16,783 nt of DNA from an uncultured Oscillospiraceae bacterium (GTDB taxonomy: Bacteria > Bacillota > Clostridia > Oscillospirales > Acutalibacteraceae), in NCBI GenBank assembly GCA_900548085.1, contig URJF01000021.1, positions 1 to 16,783 on the forward strand. Direction: 5' to 3'. The notes under the pieces were generated by a model, which did no database searches, was not told the DNA's origin, and was given only the letters and a program-made list of their open reading frames with translations. Below, in pieces: positions 7,581 through 14,686 of the stretch (positions are counted from its first letter, which is position 1; each line of letters begins with the position of its first letter). The translations under genes were made by a program, and so were the position numbers.

Positions 7581-8783
7581 TTATTGTTGATATATTTTCA
7601 GCAGTTTTTCTGTGTACTGCTCTACATTGTCGAATTTAGTGCTTTTGCAGTTAGCGGAGTATGATTTTAGCAGTTCTTCATCATTCCACAGCTTTTGAAT
7701 TTTTTCTGACAGGTCACTTTCGCTTCCACTCTCAAAAAGTTCGCCGGTTTCGCCGTTTTTTATCAGTTCGGGAATGCCGCCGATGTTCGCACCTATTACC
7801 GGTGTGCCGAACATTTGGCTTTCCATAACAGAGAACGGGCAGTTTTCATACCACTCGGACGGATATATGCTGAATGCGGCGCCGGAAATCAGTTCGTTCA
7901 AATCATCGCCTGTTTTGAATCCGACATTTTCTACATTTTTTATACCGTTCAAATCATCTTCTAACGGACCTGAGCCTGCGAATATAAATTTTATATCAGA
8001 AAGTTGCTGACATACTTTCAACAGAGTATGTACACCCTTTTCTTCGGCATATCTTCCGAAATACAGCACATATTTTTTTTCGCTTTTTTTGTCACAGCTT
8101 ACAGAATTTACAAAGTTGTGGAGCGCAATCGTCTTGCTTTTGAATATAGGGTTGCTGTCTAATTTTGACTTCATAAAATTACTGCAGCATATGATTGTAT
8201 CAATGTTTTTGTACACTTTGTTGGAGTTCCAATAATATGCTTCTGTCATTCCTATTATGGATTTTACAGTGCTGCCGTGAATACATTTTTTCTTTGCACA
8301 ATTAACGAATTTGTTGCCAAAACAGGCTTCGCAATTCGCATTGTCGGTTACAGTGCGGCACATATGGTTTGGACAGACTAATTGGTAGTCGTGGGCGGTG
8401 TAAATGATTTTGCACTTTTTGCCGGTGTCCTTTTCCCATTTTTTTATTTCTAAAATTACTGACGGTGTCAGCTGATAATTGAAATTGTTGAGGTGACACA
8501 CATTAGGTGAAAAGTCATCAAGAACCTTTCGTATTTTCTTTCTCGCCTCGGAGGAGTATATTGTTTTTATAGGATAAGTGATTTTTGACAGCATCGAGCC
8601 GTTATGAAAATCCATTTGAGAGGTGTATTGGTTAGCGTTGTTGCCTACGCATCTGCCGTCATGCTCCATACCGAAGTACTGCACCTCGTGACCGATTTTC
8701 TCCAAATATTCTCCCAGCCTAAAAATATAACTTTCAGAGCCTCCGTTTGGATAGAGAAATTTGTTTATCATCAGGATTTTCAT
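7581..8783 (-). CDS. GT4-type glycosyltransferase with Cys-rich insert (second in the operon)
   Basis: This is a 400-residue GT-B fold glycosyltransferase of family GT4. The N-terminus MKILMINKFLYPNGGSESYI has the Gly-Gly-x-E acceptor-domain loop. In the middle is YTAHDYQLVCPN, followed by a cysteine cluster (C137, C142, C151, C154, C162, C167) with spacing that suggests a metal site or disulfides; similar Cys-rich inserts occur in other GT4 enzymes with this HD-x-x-x-x-CPN motif. The donor domain shows YFGRYAEEKGVHTL (Arg244, Lys249), FAGSGPLEDDL and a standard E313-NCPFSVM-E321 motif. The ATG lies 7 nt after the rfbB stop, and its Shine-Dalgarno site (AAGGTGAG) is partly inside rfbB, indicating coupled translation. 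It is followed after 16 nt by the radical SAM gene. Sugar specificity cannot be told. Confidence 0.92.
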   Translation of the reverse strand: MKILMINKFLYPNGGSESYIFRLGEYLEKIGHEVQYFGMEHDGRCVGNNANQYTSQMDFHNGSMLSKITYPIKTIYSSEARKKIRKVLDDFSPNVCHLNNFNYQLTPSVILEIKKWEKDTGKKCKIIYTAHDYQLVCPNHMCRTVTDNANCEACFGNKFVNCAKKKCIHGSTVKSIIGMTEAYYWNSNKVYKNIDTIICCSNFMKSKLDSNPIFKSKTIALHNFVNSVSCDKKSEKKYVLYFGRYAEEKGVHTLLKVCQQLSDIKFIFAGSGPLEDDLNGIKNVENVGFKTGDDLNELISGAAFSIYPSEWYENCPFSVMESQMFGTPVIGANIGGIPELIKNGETGELFESGSESDLSEKIQKLWNDEELLKSYSANCKSTKFDNVEQYTEKLLKIYQQ

Positions 8784-8790
8784 TATTTTC

Positions 8791-9786
8791 TCACCTTTTT
8801 TCGTTTATATTGCGATATATTGGTTTCCACCATTGCTTGTTGTTAAGGTACCACTGAACAGTTTTTATAATACCGTCATTGAATTTGGTTTTTGGTGTCC
8901 ATCCTAATTCATTGTGAATCTTTGCAGCGTCTATAGCATATCGCTTGTCGTGACCTTTTCGGTCGGCAACATATGTTATTAAACATTCGGGCTTGTGCAA
9001 CTCTTTGCATATTGTTTTTGCAATATTTATATTTTGCATTTCGTTGTGACCGCCGATATTGTATATCTCTCCGATTCTGCCTTTGTGAAGTATTAGGTCT
9101 ATTGCCTCGCAGTGATCCTCGACATATAGCCAGTCTCTAATGTTTAGACCGTCACCGTAAATGGATATCGGCTTATCATTCACTGCATTAGCTATAGTCA
9201 GCGGAATCAGCTTTTCGGGCAGCTGGTATGGTCCGTAGTTATTGGAACATCTGCTGATGGTTACAGGCAGTCCATAAGTTCTGTTGTACGCCATGGCTAA
9301 TAAATCAGCGGACGCCTTTGAGCTGCTGTAGGGAGAGCTCACACGGACAGGTGAACTCTCTGTGAATAGTAATTCGGGTCTGTCTAACGGTAGGTCTCCA
9401 TATACCTCGTCAGTGGATATTTGGTGGTATCGTTTGATTTCGTATTTTACACAGGCGTCCATCAAGACTCCGGCGCCTAAAATATTGGTTTTAAGAAAAA
9501 TGTCCGGCGTGTCTATTGAGTGGTCGACATTTGATTCTGCCGCAAAATTTACCACCATATCCGGCTTTTCTTCCTCAAAAAGTTTTTGTATTGCATTTTT
9601 GTCGCAAATGTCTGCTTTATAAAATCTAAAATTGTCTTTGCAGAGCATCGAAGATATCGTTGATAAATTGCCGGCGTATGTCAGCTTGTCGAGGCAAATT
9701 ATACGATAATCGGGATGCTTTTTCATTATGTAAAAAATGAAGTTTGAGCCGATGAATCCGGCTCCGCCAGTAACTATGATTGTCAT
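8791..9786 (-). CDS. rfbB: dTDP-glucose 4,6-dehydratase
   Basis: This is a 331-residue extended short-chain dehydrogenase/reductase that converts dTDP-D-glucose to dTDP-4-keto-6-deoxy-D-glucose using bound NAD. The NAD-binding GGAGFIGSN is at residues 7-15, the dehydratase signature TDEVYGDL starts at 125 (catalytic Asp126 and Glu127), and the active-site Y153-x3-K157 lies in SPYSSSKASADLLA. SRCSNNYGPYQLPEKLIP and the RKGHDKRYAIDAAKI stretch are characteristic of RfbB/RmlB rather than UDP-glucose epimerases. Length is normal. The ATG has GAGGA 9 nt upstream and lies 39 nt after the upstream glycosyltransferase stop, the widest gap in the operon. None of rfbA, rfbC or rfbD is in the window, so the rest of a dTDP-rhamnose pathway must be elsewhere, or the keto-sugar has another fate here. 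Confidence 0.96.
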   Translation of the reverse strand: MTIIVTGGAGFIGSNFIFYIMKKHPDYRIICLDKLTYAGNLSTISSMLCKDNFRFYKADICDKNAIQKLFEEEKPDMVVNFAAESNVDHSIDTPDIFLKTNILGAGVLMDACVKYEIKRYHQISTDEVYGDLPLDRPELLFTESSPVRVSSPYSSSKASADLLAMAYNRTYGLPVTISRCSNNYGPYQLPEKLIPLTIANAVNDKPISIYGDGLNIRDWLYVEDHCEAIDLILHKGRIGEIYNIGGHNEMQNINIAKTICKELHKPECLITYVADRKGHDKRYAIDAAKIHNELGWTPKTKFNDGIIKTVQWYLNNKQWWKPIYRNINEKR

Positions 9787-9825
9787 AGCATTTGTCCTCG
9801 TGCTGTGTTTTTTGTTTTGATAAAG

Positions 9826-10968
9826 TCAGTTGCGATACAGATTTAGTGTTTCGGTTGTTATTTTGTCCCAGTTATATTTGTTGCAGATATAGTCTGCGGA
9901 ACTGTCTTTGTAGCTTTGTGTTAGGGCACTGTCGTCACAGAGCGTCTGTAGCTTTTCGGCAAGGTCGTTGACATTGCCTTTTTTGAAAGTGACAGCCTTG
10001 TCTTTTACTACATCGCTGCATTCTGATATGTCACTTGTGACACAACAGTTGCCGTAGCTCATTGCCTCTAACAGACTGAGCGGCATACCCTCCAAATCTG
10101 ATGGCAGACAGTAGATATAGGCGTTGCTGTACAGTTCTTCGAGTATCTGTCCTTGTACAAAGCTGGTGAAAATAATGTTCTCGTTGCCTTTGGCTTTGTC
10201 CTTCAGCAAATTAGTGTACTCATCGGTATCGGAGGAACCTCCGGCAATGACGAGCTTTTTTGTTGTGTTGAGCTTGTTGTAAGCATCTATGAGATATGCA
10301 ACACCCTTTTCGGGTACTAATCTGCCTAAGAACAAGATATAGTCGTCCTTTTTGAGATTGTATTCCGAGGTTATCATATCTGCTCGGAGAACAGTCGGTC
10401 TGTTCACTCCGTTAGGTATGAACACAGTGTCACGGTTATATGTTTGTTTGAAATAATCTTTTACGCCTTGACTAAGGACTATAATGTGGTCGGCGTGCTT
10501 TACTGCACATTTTTCGCCTGCCATAATGTATGTGCCTGCCAGCTTGCCCCATTTTGCTCTTTGGTGGTCAAGTCCGTGTATTGTGGCAATACATTTTTTG
10601 CCGAACATTTTTGGCAGCCATATCATTGCACAAGGACCTTCGGCGTGAAAGTGTACAATGTCGTATTTGCCAAAACTGCATTTTATTGCAGCCGACACAG
10701 ATGCGGTCATAGCGGCTAATCCCTTTTTGTCAACAGTGGGAACAGTGACGAGCTTGACGCCTTTGTAGTTGTCTGTTTCTGCTGTGTCAAATTCTTTTCC
10801 GCTGACATGGTGTCCATTTCGGTTGTAACAGGTGACTGCGTTACCGTCTCTTACCATTCGGGTAGCCAGTTCTTCTACCACGATTTCTACTCCGCCTTCA
10901 CGGGAGGGGATTCGTTTGTGTCCCAGCATAGCGATATTCAGTTTTTTGTCGCTTGTGTACTTTTTCAT
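9826..10968 (-). CDS. GT4-type glycosyltransferase (first in the operon)
   Basis: This is a 380-residue GT-B glycosyltransferase of family GT4, the first after the priming enzyme and so the likely second-sugar transferase. The N-terminal motif MLGHKRIPSREGGVEIVVEE (residues 14-33) resembles the start of the rhamnosyl/hexosyltransferases encoded next to CpsE-type priming enzymes in Gram-positive capsule loci. Then come the acceptor motif IVHFHAEGP, ATIHGLDHQRAKWG, the donor domain FLGRLVPEKGVAYLI (Arg216, Lys221) and a canonical E293-GMPLSLL-E301. The start codon abuts the upstream stop exactly (TAAATG), with AAGGTG upstream inside the preceding gene, so translation is coupled to the priming transferase. 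This coupling and the gene order suggest that the two enzymes act in succession. Specific donor is not readable, although rhamnose would fit the presence of rfbB. Confidence 0.92.
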   Translation of the reverse strand: MKKYTSDKKLNIAMLGHKRIPSREGGVEIVVEELATRMVRDGNAVTCYNRNGHHVSGKEFDTAETDNYKGVKLVTVPTVDKKGLAAMTASVSAAIKCSFGKYDIVHFHAEGPCAMIWLPKMFGKKCIATIHGLDHQRAKWGKLAGTYIMAGEKCAVKHADHIIVLSQGVKDYFKQTYNRDTVFIPNGVNRPTVLRADMITSEYNLKKDDYILFLGRLVPEKGVAYLIDAYNKLNTTKKLVIAGGSSDTDEYTNLLKDKAKGNENIIFTSFVQGQILEELYSNAYIYCLPSDLEGMPLSLLEAMSYGNCCVTSDISECSDVVKDKAVTFKKGNVNDLAEKLQTLCDDSALTQSYKDSSADYICNKYNWDKITTETLNLYRN

Positions 10969-12471
10969 TTATTCCGCACCTTTGTGGAACAGCACGACTC
11001 CTACTGTTTTGAATAAGATTTTAATGTCAAGAAGCGGCGACCACTCGTCTATGTATTTGCAGTCGAGTCTGACAACCTTCTCGAAATCTTGAATGTTTGA
11101 GCGTCCGCTTACCTGCCACATTCCTGTGATTCCTGGACGCATTGAAAGTCTGCGTTTGTGACGGCTTTCGTATTGTTCAAATTCGTCTACTGTGGGTGGG
11201 CGTGTGCCTACGAGACTCATATCGCCCTTTACCACATTAAAGAACTGCGGCAGTTCGTCTATACTGAATTTTCGTATAAATTTGCCTACTTTTGTTATTC
11301 TCGGGTCATTGTCCATTTTGAACATAAGACCTTCCATTTTGTTGTTTTCCATAAGCTCGGCTTTGCGCTTGTCTGCGTCTACATACATTGAGCGGAGCTT
11401 ATAGATATTGAATATTCTGCCGTTCTTTCCGACTCTCTCTTGTTTGAATATAAGAGGTCCGGGAGATTCTATCAGCAGAGGTATAGCGGTTATTGCGATA
11501 ATCGGCAGTGACAGAATACATCCCACTGTGCCCAGCACAACATCCACTATTCGTTTCAGTCCTAATCTCGTTGAGTTATGTACTGCAGCCGAAAATGTAG
11601 CCATAGGATATCCCGAATAAATACGGCAGTTAATGTTGTTATAATTGCTCTCATCAAGGAGCTTTTCGAGAGTAGGTACATTGATGTGTACGGTGATACC
11701 CATACTCTCCATTTCTTCCACCATCTCTTGAACATCGCTGCTCTTTTCGTACGGAACATTTATGAACACTTCGTCCAGTGGTGCACTCCTTATCCATTCC
11801 ATAAATCTCGCATCTGTTGCGATTACGGGTACGTCGCATACACTGTGGGGGAAGCGTCTCTTTTTTTTCAACATAACAGGCTTGCCGGAGTTAAATTCCA
11901 GAGTGTTGTCGTATCTGAAGTAGCCGTCCTCACAGAAATTGTCCAGAAGTGCCACACCCGTTACTCTGCGTGACCAGTCATCCTGAATACCTGATACAAA
12001 TTCTTCTGCTCTGTCTCTCGTGGTCAGTACGCCTGTGATAAGTGCCATTTTATTGTTGGAATAGTATCCGGTCAGTATGCGCTTTAGTACATATCTTCCT
12101 ATGGCGGAAAATGCTACTAACAGTACATATGACACTACCAAATGAAAACGGCAGGTCACTACCGGATTCTTTGTGAGAATGAGCAGAACAGAAAACAAAA
12201 GATAAATGAGGCTTGCGTTCTTGAATAGGCTTACAAACTCATTAGATCTGTTTCGTTCGGAAGTGTTTATATTTAGGTGAAAACAAAAATACACCATCAA
12301 GAACGACACTGTCAGCAGAACAGTATACTCGCCCCATTCTCTATGCGAACAGTTGTACATATTCGGACGAATGGACTTTAATACGAAAAATGTAATCACA
12401 TTAGATATTGCTATGCAGAATAAATCCATAAAGAATTCAAGCCATAACTGTATCCGTATTCTCTTGTCCAT
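10969..12471 (-). CDS. Polyprenyl-phosphate sugar-1-phosphate transferase (CpsE/WbaP type)
   Basis: This is a 500-residue membrane enzyme that starts repeat-unit synthesis by moving a hexose-1-phosphate (commonly Glc or Gal) from a UDP-sugar to undecaprenyl phosphate. Four hydrophobic spans occupy roughly residues 10-130. A cytoplasmic nucleotide-binding-like domain follows (MALITGVLTTRDRAEEF to about 275), then another hydrophobic segment at 304-334 and the catalytic bacterial sugar transferase domain. Signature motifs are SPGPLIFKQERVGKNGRIF, YKLRSM at 357, the D405-E406 dyad in SIDELPQFFNVVKGDMSLVG, TRPPT, and RPGITGMWQVSGRS. Length and domain order match CpsE/WbaP. The ATG has AAGGTG 6 nt upstream and lies 18 nt after cpsD; the stop codon abuts the start of the next glycosyltransferase. 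Its DNA is near 50% G+C in the lines counted, like the flanking housekeeping genes. Confidence 0.95.
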   Translation of the reverse strand: MDKRIRIQLWLEFFMDLFCIAISNVITFFVLKSIRPNMYNCSHREWGEYTVLLTVSFLMVYFCFHLNINTSERNRSNEFVSLFKNASLIYLLFSVLLILTKNPVVTCRFHLVVSYVLLVAFSAIGRYVLKRILTGYYSNNKMALITGVLTTRDRAEEFVSGIQDDWSRRVTGVALLDNFCEDGYFRYDNTLEFNSGKPVMLKKKRRFPHSVCDVPVIATDARFMEWIRSAPLDEVFINVPYEKSSDVQEMVEEMESMGITVHINVPTLEKLLDESNYNNINCRIYSGYPMATFSAAVHNSTRLGLKRIVDVVLGTVGCILSLPIIAITAIPLLIESPGPLIFKQERVGKNGRIFNIYKLRSMYVDADKRKAELMENNKMEGLMFKMDNDPRITKVGKFIRKFSIDELPQFFNVVKGDMSLVGTRPPTVDEFEQYESRHKRRLSMRPGITGMWQVSGRSNIQDFEKVVRLDCKYIDEWSPLLDIKILFKTVGVVLFHKGAE

Positions 12472-12489
12472 TCAATCACCTTAATTCTG

Positions 12490-13236
12490 TTACTCGCCGT
12501 AACTGTATCTGTATTTGTAGTTGTATCTCTTATAGTAAGAGTAATATTTTTTCTTCTTGCTGTTTACGTCATTGATGATAAATCCGAGGATGTTAGCATC
12601 AATTTGCTTTAGATTGGAGACAGATGTTTTTAGGTCGTGTACATCTGTTGTGTCTGTTTTGACTATGAGAATATAGCCTGTGGATTTGCGTGCGAACACC
12701 GTGCAGTCCGTTACCAAATTGATAGGCGGTGTATCAATGAATACACAGTCGTAGTGCTCTCTCACGAAGTCCAGCAGCTTATCCATTCTCGGTGAGGACA
12801 AAAGCTCTGCCGGATTAGGCGGGATTTTGCCTGCAGTAAGGATTGAGAGATTGTCTATCTCTGTTCTTGTTACCGATATGTTATCTGTGAGACCTGCAAG
12901 TATTTCTGACAGTCCGTTTTTGGACGGTACGGAAAACATACGGTGTATCGTGGGGTTACGCATATCCGAGTCAATCAGCAGTGTTCTTTTTCCCATTTGG
13001 GCAAAGCTGACTGCCAGGTTGATTGAATTGATTGTCTTACCGTTGTTGGCCGTAGGGCTTGAAACAACAAATACAGGACACTTGTCGCCCTGTTGGGTGA
13101 ACATAAGATTTGTTCTTATTGAGTTATATGCTTCTTTTACTGCAAATGAAGAATCCTGACAGAGTATTTTGGATTGGTCCGATTTGCTGAAAGTAGCATT
13201 TTTATCTTTGTTTTTTCTTCTGAAAAGCTTACTCAT
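12490..13236 (-). CDS. cpsD: CpsD-type bacterial tyrosine kinase (capsule assembly)
   Basis: This is a 248-residue cytoplasmic BY-kinase, the ATPase partner of CpsC in polysaccharide chain-length control and export. It shows EAYNSIRTNL (35-44), Walker A SSPTANNGKT (59-68, Lys67), Walker A' LLIDSDMRNP (87-95, Asp89 and Asp91), and Walker B VFIDTPP (165-171, Asp168). It ends with a very dense tyrosine cluster after a run of four lysines: nine tyrosines in residues 231-246, the expected autophosphorylation tail. Length is normal for Gram-positive CpsD. The ATG has a strong AAGGAGG site 9 nt upstream and overlaps the cpsC stop by 8 bp (ATGAGTAA), so the pair is coupled as usual. No gene for the partner tyrosine phosphatase (CpsB or Wzb type) is in the window. 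The Walker A sequence with ANN before GKT is somewhat unusual but keeps the key residues. Confidence 0.95.
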   Translation of the reverse strand: MSKLFRRKNKDKNATFSKSDQSKILCQDSSFAVKEAYNSIRTNLMFTQQGDKCPVFVVSSPTANNGKTINSINLAVSFAQMGKRTLLIDSDMRNPTIHRMFSVPSKNGLSEILAGLTDNISVTRTEIDNLSILTAGKIPPNPAELLSSPRMDKLLDFVREHYDCVFIDTPPINLVTDCTVFARKSTGYILIVKTDTTDVHDLKTSVSNLKQIDANILGFIINDVNSKKKKYYSYYKRYNYKYRYSYGE

Positions 13237-14089
13237 CTTTGTTGTCCTCCTTCGTTATATTTTGAAGATTTTGCAGCACGGCGTTACTCGGCTTGATATT
13301 CAGATCAGGCGGAGCGACATCAGGTACCTTGTGCGTTACGGTGCCGTTGTGACTGCCGGAGCCGTAGCCATAGCCGCTTTTTGATACGGAATCCAACTCC
13401 GGAATCGTGCCCAAAATAGGAATGGAGAATTCTCTCTCGATATCCTGTGCATCTGTGATTGTGGTATCGAACATTTCGGATACAAAGAAGAATGCGAATG
13501 AAACCAAGAAGCCTAAGAATGCGCCTACGACAATATTACGCTTTAGGTTAGGCGAGGACGGCTTGGTTGGCACCTTCGCATAGTCGATTATTTCTACACC
13601 GCCGGCCTTTACTACTCTGACTATTTCGTCGGGAGCGATTTTGGCTATTGAGTTTGCTATTTTTGCAGAAAGTTTTGGATTCCTGCTCTTTACCGTTACT
13701 TCAAAAGCGATTGTGTCCGTCGCCTGCTCGGCACTGATTGCACTCCTGAGCTGTGACGGGGTGATTTTGAGTCCTGTGTCGTCGATAACCGCTTCAAGAA
13801 CGGTATCACTCTTTAGGATGTATATGTATGTGTTTACCATATCCTGAGCTGCAGTAATTTCTGCTGTGGATATGGATGAGTCTGTTGTGACACGGTCACT
13901 GTTAGAATATACATACATTTTTACGGTAGATGAATAGGTGGGTTTTACAAAAAAGTGAGTGACTAACCCTGTAGCGAGACCTGCCACTATCGTAATAATG
14001 AGAATGAAAACTAATTTTGTTCTCATCATATAGGCGACTTTTCTAAGGTCAACCTCGAGTTCTTCGTTTTGCTGTACTGTTTGTTCCAT
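13229..14089 (-). CDS. cpsC: CpsC-type polysaccharide co-polymerase (Wzz domain)
   Basis: This 286-residue membrane protein sets chain length and activates the CpsD kinase. A cytoplasmic N-terminus precedes a span at about 25-47; an extracytoplasmic domain follows, then the Pro-rich motif KVPTKPSSPNLKRN and a second span at about 185-205. After this comes DTTITDAQDIEREFSIPILG, the conserved segment that contacts the BY-kinase. A further 50 or so residues form an unusual tail with a GYGYGSGS stretch (240-247) and an acidic end. Gram-positive CpsC proteins are often nearer 230 to 250 residues, so this tail is extra. The ATG has GGAGG 7 nt upstream. It is the first gene of the operon, with a consensus promoter just before it, and it overlaps cpsD by 8 bp. 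Confidence 0.94.
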   Translation of the reverse strand: MEQTVQQNEELEVDLRKVAYMMRTKLVFILIITIVAGLATGLVTHFFVKPTYSSTVKMYVYSNSDRVTTDSSISTAEITAAQDMVNTYIYILKSDTVLEAVIDDTGLKITPSQLRSAISAEQATDTIAFEVTVKSRNPKLSAKIANSIAKIAPDEIVRVVKAGGVEIIDYAKVPTKPSSPNLKRNIVVGAFLGFLVSFAFFFVSEMFDTTITDAQDIEREFSIPILGTIPELDSVSKSGYGYGSGSHNGTVTHKVPDVAPPDLNIKPSNAVLQNLQNITKEDNKDE

Positions 14090-14126
14090 TTGGTACCTCC
14101 GCGGGTAAGAATATAGTTATACAGAT

Positions 14127-14155
14127 ATTTTATCATCTGCATCACTATATGTCAA
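14127..14155 (-). promoter_or_regulatory. Sigma-A promoter of the polysaccharide operon
   Basis: On the minus strand TTGACA (14150-14155) is followed after exactly 17 bp by TAAAAT (14127-14132). The predicted start near 14120 leaves a 5' leader of only about 30 nt before cpsC, too short for a riboswitch. A tract of about 35 bp that is almost only A and T lies directly upstream of the -35 box and could act as an UP element. No ops/JUMPstart-like element is visible in the leader. Confidence 0.85.
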
Positions 14156-14223
14156 TTACTAATATATAATAATATAATAATCTATTTATTTTATGTGTGG
14201 CTTGTACCGCAGATCAGGTATTA

Positions 14224-14275
14224 TCGAATAATTCTCGAATATTATACACTGATTGATACACGAATGTTGTCGAAA
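14224..14275 (-). repeat. Short CGAAT/CGAAA repeats upstream of the operon promoter
   Basis: On the plus strand TCGAATA occurs at 14224-14230 and 14235-14241, CGAAT at 14261-14265 and CGAAA at 14271-14275. The spacings are 11, 25 and 10 bp, close to whole helical turns. A TATAAT on the minus strand at 14241-14246 overlaps the array but has no good -35 box. This could be a regulator-binding region for the operon; that is inference only. Confidence 0.35.
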
Positions 14276-14276
14276 T

Positions 14277-14331
14277 AAAAAAGAAAATATCCCAATCTTG
14301 TACAAAATATTTTGTCAAGATTGGGATATTT
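14277..14331 (-). terminator. Intrinsic terminator after the Dabb gene
   Basis: A perfect stem of 16 bp (14285-14300 with 14316-14331; core CCCAATCTTG with CAAGATTGGG) encloses a 15-nt loop. On the minus strand it is followed by a T-rich run. It ends the Dabb/rny transcript and insulates the polysaccharide promoter downstream. On the plus strand it lacks a T-run. Confidence 0.9.
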
Positions 14332-14344
14332 AGCTTATTGTGTG

Positions 14345-14635
14345 TTACAAGTTGTAGTCTATTGCGATAGATGTTTCTGCCACTTTGTGCATATGCTCTT
14401 TCACTACAGAACAGTGATAATGGTCGTTTTGGTATTTGTCCAAAGCCTCAGTGTCCTCAAGAACTACCTGCAGAATTACATCATAGGATCTGGGGGAGTG
14501 TAAAAAGTCTGTTCCGACTTCGATGGATTTTATCAAATCAACATTGCCCTCCATAGATCTCAGTATTTCTGCTGCCTTTTCACATTCGGCAGGGCTGTTG
14601 TCCTTTAACTTGAAACATACGATGTGCTTTATCAT
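14345..14635 (-). CDS. Dabb family (stress-responsive A/B barrel) protein
   Basis: This is a 96-residue soluble protein of the Dabb family, a dimeric ferredoxin-like alpha/beta barrel. It matches the family in length and pattern: MIKHIVCFKLKDN at the N-terminus with the conserved His, a central YDVILQVVLEDTEALDKYQN segment, and a C-terminal strand ending AIDYNL. Members are found widely as small conserved proteins, some linked to stress responses or acting as small-molecule cyclases, but most bacterial ones have no known reaction, and none is assigned here. A GGAG ribosome binding site lies about 9 nt upstream of the ATG. The gene is 51 nt after rny, beyond an intrinsic terminator, and has its own strong terminator. 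With so little room for a promoter, it is probably expressed by read-through from rny. Confidence 0.85.
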   Translation of the reverse strand: MIKHIVCFKLKDNSPAECEKAAEILRSMEGNVDLIKSIEVGTDFLHSPRSYDVILQVVLEDTEALDKYQNDHYHCSVVKEHMHKVAETSIAIDYNL

Positions 14636-14652
14636 TTAGATTATCTCCTTTC

Positions 14653-14679
14653 AAAAAAGGGCGGTAAAATACCGCCCTT
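14653..14679 (-). terminator. Intrinsic terminator between rny and the Dabb gene
   Basis: On the minus strand a 10-bp G+C-rich stem (AAGGGCGGTA with TACCGCCCTT) with a 3-nt loop is followed by a T-run. It is 7 nt after the rny stop. The Shine-Dalgarno site of the Dabb gene begins about 3 nt after the T-run, so termination here would set the level of Dabb expression. Confidence 0.88.
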
Positions 14680-14686
14680 AATGCAT

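Noticed and set aside
14090..14104. Possible hairpin (TACC/GGTA) around the cpsC ribosome binding site
   Set aside because: Only 4 bp with a 6-nt loop; too weak to call a regulatory structure.
14090..14126. JUMPstart/ops or LoaP-type antitermination element in the cpsC leader
   Set aside because: The leader is about 30 nt and has neither an ops-like sequence nor a suitable hairpin.
14241..14246. Second promoter (TATAAT) for the polysaccharide operon
   Set aside because: No acceptable -35 box lies 16-18 bp upstream and there is no proper extended -10 TGn; the TTGACA/TAAAAT promoter closer to cpsC is much better.
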